A stretch of DNA of 64,000 nucleotides, taken from the NCBI GenBank assembly GCA_039803925.1, contig JBDRZL010000009.1, positions 1 to 64,000 of the forward strand, given 5' to 3'. A program made the position numbers and the translations under genes. Below, in pieces: positions 18,186-27,319 of the stretch; the first letter of the stretch is position 1, and each line of letters begins with the position of its first letter. Under the pieces are notes generated by a model. The model was not told where the DNA came from. It was given only the letters and a program-made list of their open reading frames with translations, and ran no database searches. The stretch comes from a candidate division WOR-3 bacterium (GTDB taxonomy: Bacteria; Hydrothermota; Hydrothermia; Hydrothermales; JAJRUZ01).

Positions 18186-19396
18186 AAAAAATTTTGGTTT
18201 TTTTAATTTTATTTTCCTGTGCTAAAAGAGAATACATTAAAGGGGAAGTTAAAAAATATTATATTCAAAAGAAAAAAAAAGTTAAATCTTATGAACCTTT
18301 TTTAAGAATATTACTTTATGAGAATGAGAATCCCCTTTATATTTCAGGGACAGGTATTTATTATGCTGTAGATTCTCAAGGTAAAAGATATAAATTTTTT
18401 GCAGATAATATTTTAAAAATTGAGAAAAAATCAGAGGAGCCTCTTTTATACCTTGATGGTAAAAAAACAAATCTTTCTCTTCCTCTTGTTTTTTATACAG
18501 ATGAAAATTATTTTTTAAAAATTCAAGGAAAAAGGTATAGAGGGAAAATAGAAATTGACGAGTATTTAAGGGTTATAAACCTTGTTAAAGTGGAAGATTA
18601 TCTAAGATCAGTTGTTCCTCTTGAAATAGGTAGTCCCTTTCTTTCAAATTTTGAAGCACTAAAAGCTCAGGCTGTTTGTGCAAGAAGTTATGCTATGAGA
18701 AAATATTTAGAAAAGAAGGAGAGTTTTTTTCATCTTTACGCAGATATAAAGGATCAGGTATATGGTGGTAAAGATAAGGAAAATGAAATAACAGATCTTG
18801 CAATTCAGATGACAAGGGGTGAAGTTCTTATGTATGAAAATGAAGTTGCTTTAACTTTATTTCACTCTACCTGTGGGGGCACTACTTCTTATTATGATGA
18901 AGCTTTCCCAAATGAAAGTTTTATTCCCTATTTAAAATCAGTAAGATGTAACTTTCAGGGTAAGGATTTATGCTCTAATTCTCCTTATTACAGGTGGAAG
19001 AAAGAGTTTTCTATTAGTGATTTTATGGAAAACCTCGCAGGGAATATTTCAAATCTTTTAGGGATTTCTCTTTCAGGAAGAGATATTATTGATTTCAGTA
19101 TTTCAGATAGATCTTCTACAGGAAGAGTAAGGGAAGTTAAGGTAAAAACCAAAAAAGGCACTTTTACCTTTAAAGGCTATGATATAAGGAAATTGTTGAA
19201 AAAGGATGGTTTTTTACCTTCAAATTTTTTCTTTTTAAAAAATCAGGGTAATAGAGTTATAATAATAGGTAGAGGTTTTGGACATGGAGTTGGATTGTGT
19301 CAATACGGTGCTTTATCACTTGCTAAAAAAGGAGTAGGTTATGACCGTATTCTCAAATTTTATTATCAGGGTACAAAAATTCAAAAGATTTATTAA
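18182..19396 (+). CDS. SpoIID/LytB-domain lipoprotein
   Basis: This is a 404-residue protein whose signal peptide ends in a lipobox (LFSC, Cys14). The SpoIID domain spans about residues 125-400 with the hallmark segments LRSVVPLEI, KAQAVCARSYA, FHSTCGG and the closing GFGHGVGLCQYGA. SpoIID proteins cleave or modify denuded peptidoglycan glycans; in non-sporulating bacteria they act as LytB-like amidase enhancers. It overlaps coaE by 4 bases and the next gene by 56. Confidence 0.9.
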   Translation: MKKILVFLILFSCAKREYIKGEVKKYYIQKKKKVKSYEPFLRILLYENENPLYISGTGIYYAVDSQGKRYKFFADNILKIEKKSEEPLLYLDGKKTNLSLPLVFYTDENYFLKIQGKRYRGKIEIDEYLRVINLVKVEDYLRSVVPLEIGSPFLSNFEALKAQAVCARSYAMRKYLEKKESFFHLYADIKDQVYGGKDKENEITDLAIQMTRGEVLMYENEVALTLFHSTCGGTTSYYDEAFPNESFIPYLKSVRCNFQGKDLCSNSPYYRWKKEFSISDFMENLAGNISNLLGISLSGRDIIDFSISDRSSTGRVREVKVKTKKGTFTFKGYDIRKLLKKDGFLPSNFFFLKNQGNRVIIIGRGFGHGVGLCQYGALSLAKKGVGYDRILKFYYQGTKIQKIY

Positions 19397-21377
19397 AGAA
19401 AATAAAAAGGATTCTTTTTTAATAGGTCTTTCTTTTTTATTTTTATTTTTATCTTTGTTTACTTCAAAGATAAACTTAGCGCTTTCAAATATTATTTCAA
19501 TCATAATTCTTTTCCTGCTGTCTCTTCTTATTTTTTTAATATTCTCACCTTTTTCTTTTGGAATTAAAAGAATTACTTTTAAATTTTTTTTGTTTTCCCT
19601 TTTTAATTTTTTTTCCTTCTTATACGCTTTTTATTTTTCTTATTTTTCCTTTTTGTTTATTCTCTTATTTTTTGATTCTCCCTATTCTATTTTGTTTTTC
19701 TCCTTGTTTCCATCTTATATAATTTTTAATTACTCTCCGAATTTACTTCTTATTTTTCCCTTGTATGTTCTTTTAATATTCTTTTTATCATTTTTTGAAA
19801 AAAGAAAAAGCAAGGAATTGTATGAAGAAATTGATAAAATCTCTTCAAAGCTAAGGCTTTTTGAAATTGAAAAGGTTCCAAAAGAGAAAGTTATAAAAGA
19901 ATTAAAATTTCCTCTGTATCCTGAAAAGCCTGCTCCTCTTTTCAAGTTTGCTTTAAATCATCTAAAGGAAGTATATAAGGATATTATTTTTCCGAATTCC
20001 TTAGCTTTTTTATTTTATGACTCTGCAGCTCAAGGATTCAGGATTGAAGCTTCTTTTTCAAGAAAAAAATTTTTTAAAAACAAGGGAGTTATTCCCCTTT
20101 ATTCACCTTTAATAAAACTTGCAACTCAGAGAAATGAAAGGGTGTATTTTCCAGAGTTTACAGGTTCTGGTTATGATACCTTATTTTATGAATCAGATAT
20201 AAAACTTGGTTCTGTTTGTATTGTCCCTGTTTTTTCAGAGGGTGATCTTTATGGATTTATTTATGCTGATAAGGAGGAAATAAGAGGGTTTTCAGAGAAA
20301 GACCTTGATTTTCTTGATTATCTTTCAAAGGAGATAAGTCTCTTTTTGAAATTTTTTATTTCCCTAAAGGATGAACATTTACTTGCAACAAGGTTTAGAG
20401 CTCTATTTGAGCTTGCTAAGGATACAGCTGGAAAGCTCCGTTTAAAGGAAGTAGCAGAAAAGATTATTCATGTTGCTGAAATTTTGAAAAATAGTGATAT
20501 TATATGTCTTTTTGAAAAAAAATCAGAAGAAATAAGATGTATAGCAATAAACGAGGAGAAGGAATGGATAAAGGTTGGTTCAAAATTTGTTCATTCGGAG
20601 GATTCAATAATTTCCCTTTTATTTAAAAGTGGGTTCCCTGTTTATACAGGAAGGATAAAGAGTTCTGTTCCCGTGATTGGTAAAATTAATCCTGATATAA
20701 AGTCTATTCTTGCTTTTCCTATAAGGGTTGAGGGTAAGTTGAATTTTGCTCTTTCGCTTTTTTCAAAGTATCCTGATTATTATGATGATAAGGATAAGGA
20801 AATTTTTGAATTTTTAGTTCAGCAGGCTCAGATTTCACTTGAAAAGGCAATTTTATTTGAGAAAACTCTTGAACTTGCCATAAGAGATTCCTTAACAGGT
20901 CTCTTTAATCACAGAATTTTTCAGGAAAAAGTATCAGAATATGTTAAAAGAAATCTACCTTTTACTTTAATTCTTATTGATGTTGATCATTTTAAGAAAA
21001 TAAATGATACCTATGGACACCCCTTTGGAGATAAAGTTCTTGTTAAAATTGCAGAAATTTTAAAGGAGGAATCTGAAAGGATAGGATTGGCAGCAAGGTA
21101 TGGTGGAGAGGAATTTGCTTTAATTATTGAGGGTTCAAAAGAATATGCCCAATACAGGGCTGAAGAAATAAGAAGAAAGATAGAAAAGGAAGAGTTTTAT
21201 ACTGATGATGGTGAAAGAGTATATGTTACAATAAGTATTGGTCTTGCTTCTTTTCCACTTGATGCAAAGGAAAGGACTTCATTAGTTGAAAGGGCGGATA
21301 GAGCTCTATATATAGCAAAGAGAAGCGGGAGGAATAGAGTAATATCTTGGGCACAAGAAGAGATGGGACTATTTTAG
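19341..21377 (+). CDS. Membrane GAF-GGDEF diguanylate cyclase
   Basis: In this 678-residue protein, the N-terminus (about 20-155) has several transmembrane helices. GAF-like sensor domains follow (about 200-330 and 355-505), then a GGDEF domain (510-670). The active site reads GGEEF at 588-592, so it is expected to synthesise cyclic di-GMP. The ATG at 19341 is preceded by AAGGAG six bases upstream, supporting a 56-base overlap with spoIID. Its stop overlaps the accC stop on the other strand by 4 bases. No EAL or HD-GYP protein is in the window. Confidence 0.9.
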   Translation: MTVFSNFIIRVQKFKRFIKENKKDSFLIGLSFLFLFLSLFTSKINLALSNIISIIILFLLSLLIFLIFSPFSFGIKRITFKFFLFSLFNFFSFLYAFYFSYFSFLFILLFFDSPYSILFFSLFPSYIIFNYSPNLLLIFPLYVLLIFFLSFFEKRKSKELYEEIDKISSKLRLFEIEKVPKEKVIKELKFPLYPEKPAPLFKFALNHLKEVYKDIIFPNSLAFLFYDSAAQGFRIEASFSRKKFFKNKGVIPLYSPLIKLATQRNERVYFPEFTGSGYDTLFYESDIKLGSVCIVPVFSEGDLYGFIYADKEEIRGFSEKDLDFLDYLSKEISLFLKFFISLKDEHLLATRFRALFELAKDTAGKLRLKEVAEKIIHVAEILKNSDIICLFEKKSEEIRCIAINEEKEWIKVGSKFVHSEDSIISLLFKSGFPVYTGRIKSSVPVIGKINPDIKSILAFPIRVEGKLNFALSLFSKYPDYYDDKDKEIFEFLVQQAQISLEKAILFEKTLELAIRDSLTGLFNHRIFQEKVSEYVKRNLPFTLILIDVDHFKKINDTYGHPFGDKVLVKIAEILKEESERIGLAARYGGEEFALIIEGSKEYAQYRAEEIRRKIEKEEFYTDDGERVYVTISIGLASFPLDAKERTSLVERADRALYIAKRSGRNRVISWAQEEMGLF

Positions 21378-22723
21378 ATTTTTTTTATAAAATCTTCTAA
21401 AAAATGAGTATCAAAATTTCCTTCAATAAATTCTCTACTTTCAATTATTTTTTTGTGCAGGGGAATGGTAGTTTTAATTCCATCAATTATTGTTTCCTCA
21501 AGTGCCCTTTTTAGTCTTCTTATTGCATATTCTCTTTTCCTTTCATGTACTATAAGTTTTACAATCAAAGAGTCATAATAGGGCTTAACTTCATAACCTG
21601 CATATATAAAAGAATCCACTCTTACTCCGGGTCCACCAGGGAGATGAAGAGTTTTTATTTTACCAGGTGAAGGCATAAATCCCCTTTCAGGATCTTCTGC
21701 ATTAATTCTTACTTCAATTGCGTGTCCCCTCATTTCTATAGTTTTTTCATCAAAATTAAGATTTCCATTTTCTTCAAGTAAAATCTGCTCTTTTATTAAG
21801 TCAATACCTGTTATGAATTCTGTTACCGGATGCTCTACCTGTATCCTTGTATTCATTTCAATGAAATATAAATTTTTATCACTATCCATAAGAAATTCAA
21901 GGGTTCCTGCTGATTTATAATTTATTGCTTTTGCTCCCTTTTTAGCATAGTCCATCAATCTTTTTCTTAATTTTTCATCAATTGAAGGGGAGGGTGCCTC
22001 TTCAAGAATTTTTTGATGTTTCCTTTGTATAGTGCATTCTCTTTCAAAAAGCGTTAAAATTTTTCCCTTTCCATCACCAAGAACCTGAACTTCAATGTGT
22101 TTCGGTTTTTCTATAAATTTTTCTATGTACAATCTTTTATCACCAAAAGCAGCTTGAGCCTCAGCCTGAGCGGTTTTAAAACTTATTTCAAAATCTCTTT
22201 CGTTTCTAACAATTCTCATTCCCTTTCCTCCTCCCCCTGCTGCAGCTTTTAAAATTAGAGGGTAACCTATTTCTCTTGCTATTTCTATTCCTTCATCAAT
22301 ATTTTCAATAACACCTTCTGAACCGGGAATTACAGGGACACCTGCTTCTTTCATTATTTTCCTTGCTATTGCTTTATCTCCCATTTTAGATATGTGTTCT
22401 GGTTCAGGACCTATAAATATAAAACCAGAAGATTTAACTATTTCTGCAAATTCAGCATTTTCTGCTAAAAATCCGTAGCCAGGGTGAATTGCATCACAAC
22501 CTGTGATTTCTGCTGCTGAAATTATTCTTGGAATATTTAAATAACTTTCAGAAGATGGGGGAGGACCAATACAAACCGATTGATCTGCAAGGAAAACATG
22601 CAGTGAATCTTTATCTGCTTCTGAATAAACAGCAACTGATTCTATACCAAGTTCTTTACAGGCATAAATTATTCTAACTGCAATTTCACCTCTATTTGCT
22701 ATTAAAATTCTTTTTATTTTCAT
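21374..22723 (-). CDS. accC: Acetyl-CoA carboxylase biotin carboxylase
   Basis: This 449-residue ATP-grasp enzyme carboxylates the biotin on BCCP using bicarbonate and ATP. It shows the N-terminal KRILIANRGEIAVRI, the glycine-rich ATP loop AAAGGGGKGMRIV, the ECTIQRKHQK segment and EMNTRIQVEHPVTE. Full family length. It is the last gene of the STAS/SpoIIE operon, overlapping the subtilase by 4 bases, which is an unexpected partner for a fatty acid enzyme. Confidence 0.96.
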   Translation of the reverse strand: MKIKRILIANRGEIAVRIIYACKELGIESVAVYSEADKDSLHVFLADQSVCIGPPPSSESYLNIPRIISAAEITGCDAIHPGYGFLAENAEFAEIVKSSGFIFIGPEPEHISKMGDKAIARKIMKEAGVPVIPGSEGVIENIDEGIEIAREIGYPLILKAAAGGGGKGMRIVRNERDFEISFKTAQAEAQAAFGDKRLYIEKFIEKPKHIEVQVLGDGKGKILTLFERECTIQRKHQKILEEAPSPSIDEKLRKRLMDYAKKGAKAINYKSAGTLEFLMDSDKNLYFIEMNTRIQVEHPVTEFITGIDLIKEQILLEENGNLNFDEKTIEMRGHAIEVRINAEDPERGFMPSPGKIKTLHLPGGPGVRVDSFIYAGYEVKPYYDSLIVKLIVHERKREYAIRRLKRALEETIIDGIKTTIPLHKKIIESREFIEGNFDTHFLEDFIKKI

Positions 22724-25236
22724 TCCTCAATTATCAATTTTATATAATCCTTACTTTCAGATGTTTCAAGAACAAGTATATAAAAACCTGGTTTTAATTT
22801 TTTACCCTTTTCATTTATTAAATCAATCTTTTCCTTATATCTTCCAAGGGGTAAAGTAAAATAACTCTTTTCGAAAACTTTTTTACCTGATGGGGTAAAT
22901 ATTTTAATAGAAAGAGGTGTTAAAGCTTCATTCACTATGTATTCAATTTTAATTTCCTTTCCTTTTACAGGGTTGGGATATAGAGAAATTATTCTTGATT
23001 TTTCACCTTCTTTTGATGGAACCTTTATTTTTTCAAAATTAAGAGCTGAGAGGGCATTAGGAACACCATAACCGTAAATATTATCAGGATTAAGATATTT
23101 TGAAGAAGTTTTAATAATTGCCTCGTATAGTTTTTTGGCTGACCAGTCAGGATGAGCTGATAGGATTGATGCGGCAAAACCTGACATTAAAGCTGTTGAA
23201 ACAGATGTTCCCTGTGATTCAGAGTAAGAATAAATTGAATCACCTTGAGATGTGATTTCTAAAAAAGGAGCAATACTTTTAAAGGGAGAAACAATATCAG
23301 GTTTAATTCTTCCATCAGCACTTGGTCCATAAGCAGAACCTCTCCATATTTTCCCATCAATTTTTATTCCTCCTACTGTTATAACTGAATCAGCATCACC
23401 TGGAGCAACAATTGTTGTATCAGCTTTTGTTGTATCAGAATGTGAAACATTTCCAGCTGCTGTAAAAACAAGTATTCCCTTTGAAAGAGCTTTTGAAGCT
23501 GCTCTTGAAGATATTGCAGTTTTACCGTCCATATCCTTTTTTGAATAAAAGTCAATATATCCAAGGGAAGAGGAAACAATTTTTGCACCAAATCTCTTTG
23601 AAAGTTCAAGGGCTTCTACCCAAAAATCTTCTTCAATTATGTTTTCAAAATTACCCCCTTCAAGGGTGTTGGTTCTTTCTGTTTTAAAAAGTAAAAAATC
23701 TGCGCCAGGTGCTGTTCCTATAAGTTTACCAGGTGCAAAACCACTTATTATTCCAAGCATCCTTGTTCCATGATATATTCCTGAAAGTGGGTCAGTAAAA
23801 TCTGTTAAGGGGTCAATATTTACATTTTTATCACCTCTTCTCCTATAAATAAGGAAATTTTCATAACTATTTATATCGTCAACAAAATATTCAAAGGTTG
23901 AATCAATGGCACCTTGTGAATAAAAATAAATTATTCCATTTTTTGAATAATAGATTCTATTCTGATGATAAATGGGAGACTTTATGAAAAAACCTGTATC
24001 AATTATTTTTCTTTCAATCAAATTTACATTTCCAACAAACTTCAATTCATAGAGTGTATCTGTGATGTTACCTGATATAAGAATAATTTTTAATGTATCA
24101 TTTTTTACAAAAAGTGAAGCAGAATGTCCCCTTGAGATTAATGTATCTTTAATAACATTATAAAGGGTATCTAAAAACATTATTCCTATTAGAGGATTTT
24201 CGAGTCCTTTTTCATATAAAACTAAAAGAGTATCATTTATTTTATTAATAGAAAAATTAAGTATTTCTTTGTTTCTTGAAAAAATTATGTTTCCATTTAG
24301 ATCAGTAATATTTATTGAATGAGAATCAGTGTATATAACATTTATCTTATTTTTTAAATTGAAAATTTCAAGTTCATAAATAAATGGATTCTGTAAAATA
24401 ATTTTTGTTGAATCTTCCCTTAACAATTTATTTAAAAATTTTATGTAAATTGCATCGTAATTTTGAAAGGATAATTTACTTACAAGATATATTTTACCAT
24501 TTAAATAAAGTGATGAAGGTAAAAGATTTATAGTGTCAGGACTTAAAAGTTTTGGCTCATTTGAAGGTATAAAGAAACCATTTGTGAATAAGCTTCCATA
24601 TATTTTCCATTTATTTTTTATATTATCCCTTTCATTAAGAAAATTATAAAAAATATATACAGTATCAGGATTTCCTGTTAATGTAGTTTTACCAATATAA
24701 CCAATTGCTCTTATATGAGGGATTCTGTATCTTTGACTATTATATAAAAGAAAAAGAGAATCACCGCTGTTAAAATCATAGGAAAATTTAACCCTTTTTC
24801 CTTCCCTTATATGAAGAAGAGCTGGATGATTAAGATCAAAACCTGTGTCAAATAAACTTATTGTTACATTTTGTCCTATAAACCCTTTTTTGTGGACCTC
24901 TGGAATTTTTAAAAAATTTAAGGCTTCATAAGAATCCCCGTAATCTGAGGGAGAAAAAGACATAGGTTTAATTTCAGTAAATTTTTTCCCTTTAAGAACA
25001 ATTTTATGATCCTTTATAAGGTTTAAAAGTTTTTTAGATTTAATCAAATACTTTGGAAAGTAACCTGATATATAATTTTCCCATCTTGAAATTGCTCTTA
25101 ATCTAAATCCCTGATTTTCAAGTAAACTCGTTATTCTTGAAAGGCTTTTTGAGTTTATCCATAGATTCAAGTATCCTTTACTTTCAAGACTTTCTCTTAT
25201 ATTTTGATTTAAAAAAAAGATTAAAAGAAAAATCAT
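22720..25236 (-). CDS. Subtilase with large D-H insertion and C-terminal sorting module
   Basis: This 838-residue exported serine protease of family S8 has a catalytic triad readable as Asp130 (LFDTGFDLNHP), His489 (YHGTRMLG) and Ser678 (GTSVSTALMSG), with the oxyanion Asn596 (AAGN). About 320 extra residues (roughly 155-470) separate Asp from His; they are beta-rich with repeating strand-turn segments and may form a propeller. The C-terminus (from about 755) begins SLYPNPV and resembles a Por/FlgD sorting domain. The N-terminal hydrophobic run is a short signal peptide. Confidence 0.93.
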   Translation of the reverse strand: MIFLLIFFLNQNIRESLESKGYLNLWINSKSLSRITSLLENQGFRLRAISRWENYISGYFPKYLIKSKKLLNLIKDHKIVLKGKKFTEIKPMSFSPSDYGDSYEALNFLKIPEVHKKGFIGQNVTISLFDTGFDLNHPALLHIREGKRVKFSYDFNSGDSLFLLYNSQRYRIPHIRAIGYIGKTTLTGNPDTVYIFYNFLNERDNIKNKWKIYGSLFTNGFFIPSNEPKLLSPDTINLLPSSLYLNGKIYLVSKLSFQNYDAIYIKFLNKLLREDSTKIILQNPFIYELEIFNLKNKINVIYTDSHSINITDLNGNIIFSRNKEILNFSINKINDTLLVLYEKGLENPLIGIMFLDTLYNVIKDTLISRGHSASLFVKNDTLKIILISGNITDTLYELKFVGNVNLIERKIIDTGFFIKSPIYHQNRIYYSKNGIIYFYSQGAIDSTFEYFVDDINSYENFLIYRRRGDKNVNIDPLTDFTDPLSGIYHGTRMLGIISGFAPGKLIGTAPGADFLLFKTERTNTLEGGNFENIIEEDFWVEALELSKRFGAKIVSSSLGYIDFYSKKDMDGKTAISSRAASKALSKGILVFTAAGNVSHSDTTKADTTIVAPGDADSVITVGGIKIDGKIWRGSAYGPSADGRIKPDIVSPFKSIAPFLEITSQGDSIYSYSESQGTSVSTALMSGFAASILSAHPDWSAKKLYEAIIKTSSKYLNPDNIYGYGVPNALSALNFEKIKVPSKEGEKSRIISLYPNPVKGKEIKIEYIVNEALTPLSIKIFTPSGKKVFEKSYFTLPLGRYKEKIDLINEKGKKLKPGFYILVLETSESKDYIKLIIEE

Positions 25237-26339
25237 TTTAACCTCCCTATGGTTTTCAAAAATAGTGCATAACCTTCAGTTTCATTTTTTAAAAGTTCAA
25301 GAACTTTTTTTGCATTTTTATAATGTGGGTTAATTGAAAGGGCATTTTCAAGTTCTATTTGGGCTTCCTCAAATAGTGTTTTAATCTTAAAAAAAATTGC
25401 AAGGGCAAGATTGAATCTAACATCTGCATATTCAGGGTGTTCCTCTCTTATTTCCTTTAATTTTAAAATATAGTCATCAATTATTTGTTTTAAATTTTCC
25501 TTATCAGAGTATTTTGAAAGAATAGTAAATTCTTCAAGAATCTCGTGAACATCATGGGGCTTTAAAATGTTAAAAAATTCATCAAAGAGTTTTTTAGCTT
25601 CAATTACTTCACCTTTTTCAAGTAAATTTAAACCTTTTTTAAATTTTTCATTTTTAAATCTCGGGTCAAGAATTTCCGCACTTTTAAAGGAGAGAATTAT
25701 TGTTTTAAAAGGAATTGTGGTTCCAGAATTTAAAACAAGCTCTAAAAGGGAAAGACCCATCTCAAAGTGGGCTTCAGCATAAGAGGGATTCTGTTCCAAG
25801 GCTCTTTTTAAATAGGATACACTTCTTGTATATTCTTTCATGAATCTATAAGTTCTTGCAGCCCAGAGTAAGTAATTGGGATATTCTTTATCCTGTAAAG
25901 CCTTTTCAAAAAATAAACTTGATTTTTCGTATTCCTTTAAATAAAAATAAATTTTCCCAAGAACAAAATTTAAGGGAGCATAATTTTCATTTATTTTTAT
26001 TTTATCCTCAAGAATTTCTCTTGCTTCTTCTAAAAGTCCCATTTTTAACATTTTTTCAGCTAAATTAATATAAATATCAAGAGGTTCATCTTTTACTTTT
26101 TCCTTTAAGCTAAGCCATGTTTTTATTTCATTAACTACACTCTCGTGGAAATTTTTTAAAGTTTCAAAAATTTCCTTTTCTCCTATTTCTTCATGTATCT
26201 CCATCCTTTTTACTAAAACTATTTTTCCTTCTCTTGTTACTTTTGTTAATATTTCCCTCTGAGCAGAAAGAAGACTTGTTTCTATATAGTATGTTTTTTC
26301 TCCAGCTTTTATATGTGAAGATGTTCCAAAACCTTTCAT
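25233..26339 (-). CDS. TPR protein with a distinct N-terminal domain
   Basis: In this 368-residue protein, residues 1 to about 85 form a small compact domain beginning MKGFGTSSHIKAGEKTYYIET. Residues 95-345 are tetratricopeptide repeats (for example EEAREILEDKIKINENYAP and EKSSLFFEKALQDKEYP). No signal peptide, so cytoplasmic. The 4-base overlaps on both sides place it in the STAS/SpoIIE operon. It may link the signalling proteins to envelope proteins, but no function can be assigned. Confidence 0.78.
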   Translation of the reverse strand: MKGFGTSSHIKAGEKTYYIETSLLSAQREILTKVTREGKIVLVKRMEIHEEIGEKEIFETLKNFHESVVNEIKTWLSLKEKVKDEPLDIYINLAEKMLKMGLLEEAREILEDKIKINENYAPLNFVLGKIYFYLKEYEKSSLFFEKALQDKEYPNYLLWAARTYRFMKEYTRSVSYLKRALEQNPSYAEAHFEMGLSLLELVLNSGTTIPFKTIILSFKSAEILDPRFKNEKFKKGLNLLEKGEVIEAKKLFDEFFNILKPHDVHEILEEFTILSKYSDKENLKQIIDDYILKLKEIREEHPEYADVRFNLALAIFFKIKTLFEEAQIELENALSINPHYKNAKKVLELLKNETEGYALFLKTIGRLK

Positions 26340-27319
26340 TCTGATATTCTTTTGAGTTTTTCGTATCTATCTTTGGCTAATTCATACAATTTTTTTGTGT
26401 CCTTGTAATCAGGCTTAACTTTTATTATGAATTCCCAGGATTTTATTGCCTCTTCAAGCATTTCCATTTTGTAAAATTCTATTCCCTTTTTATAATAGTA
26501 TTCCAGTTCTTCCTCTGAGATAGTTAAGGTTTCCTCCTTAGGTTTTTCCTCTTTCTTTTTAACAGGTTGTTTTACTTCTTTTTTTTCTTCTTTTTTTTCT
26601 ACATAAACTGGTATTTCCACTTCTTTTACTATCTCCTTTATAACAACTCTTTTTTTAAAGTCAAGAACAAATCCAAAGTAAAATTTTTTGTTATAACTCC
26701 CTATTAGAAATTTCATATTATCTTTACTAAATCCTATCCCAAATGAGAAAATTTTATTTTTGAAAATCTGTAAACCTGTATAAATTTTCACTGAATTAAA
26801 GAAGGAATTTTTTAAGTTAAAAAGGTAAGTTAATCCTCCTTTAAAACCTATTGAATCTGTTGTAAAGGATGGTTCAAGATTAATTGCAAATCCTTTTTTA
26901 TGAAAAGAAATTCCTGATTGAGCAAATACACTTGTTTTGTTCTCTTTACTGTTATAAATTCCTTCTGCAAAAAAGCCAATAGATAAGAAATTAAGGGGTG
27001 CCTGGAGATAACCGATACCAGTTCCAAATCCCTCATAAGTCTTATTTAAAAATATTAATTTTCCCCTTAAAGAAAGAGAAGCTTTTTCAGCATATGTTCC
27101 TGAAGAAAAGCCAAAAAAGGTATTTCCATCAGATTCAAAGGAAAAATTTCTGTAAATAAGGGAAATAAATTTTATCTGTGTAGGAATTTCATAAAAGAAT
27201 CCAAATTTTTCTTCAGGTTTTGTAAAGGAGGAAGTAATATATCGGTCAAGGAAATCAACAGGGTAAGAAACCCCTGTGGATCCCTTTAAAAGAGGCAATA
27301 TAAGTAAAAAATGTATCAT
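26336..27319 (-). CDS. Outer-membrane beta-barrel-like protein with C-terminal TPR
   Basis: In this 327-residue protein a signal peptide (MIHFLLILPLLKGSTG) precedes about 200 residues of alternating aromatic beta strands. This resembles the PorV/UPF0164-like outer-membrane proteins of FCB bacteria (starting SYPVDFLDRYITSS). A Lys/Glu linker (about 220-255) and a short TPR-like helical pair (EAIKSWEFIIKVKPDY) form the C-terminus, which would be periplasmic. It overlaps neighbours by 4 bases on both sides. The barrel call is by pattern only. Confidence 0.7.
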   Translation of the reverse strand: MIHFLLILPLLKGSTGVSYPVDFLDRYITSSFTKPEEKFGFFYEIPTQIKFISLIYRNFSFESDGNTFFGFSSGTYAEKASLSLRGKLIFLNKTYEGFGTGIGYLQAPLNFLSIGFFAEGIYNSKENKTSVFAQSGISFHKKGFAINLEPSFTTDSIGFKGGLTYLFNLKNSFFNSVKIYTGLQIFKNKIFSFGIGFSKDNMKFLIGSYNKKFYFGFVLDFKKRVVIKEIVKEVEIPVYVEKKEEKKEVKQPVKKKEEKPKEETLTISEEELEYYYKKGIEFYKMEMLEEAIKSWEFIIKVKPDYKDTKKLYELAKDRYEKLKRISE

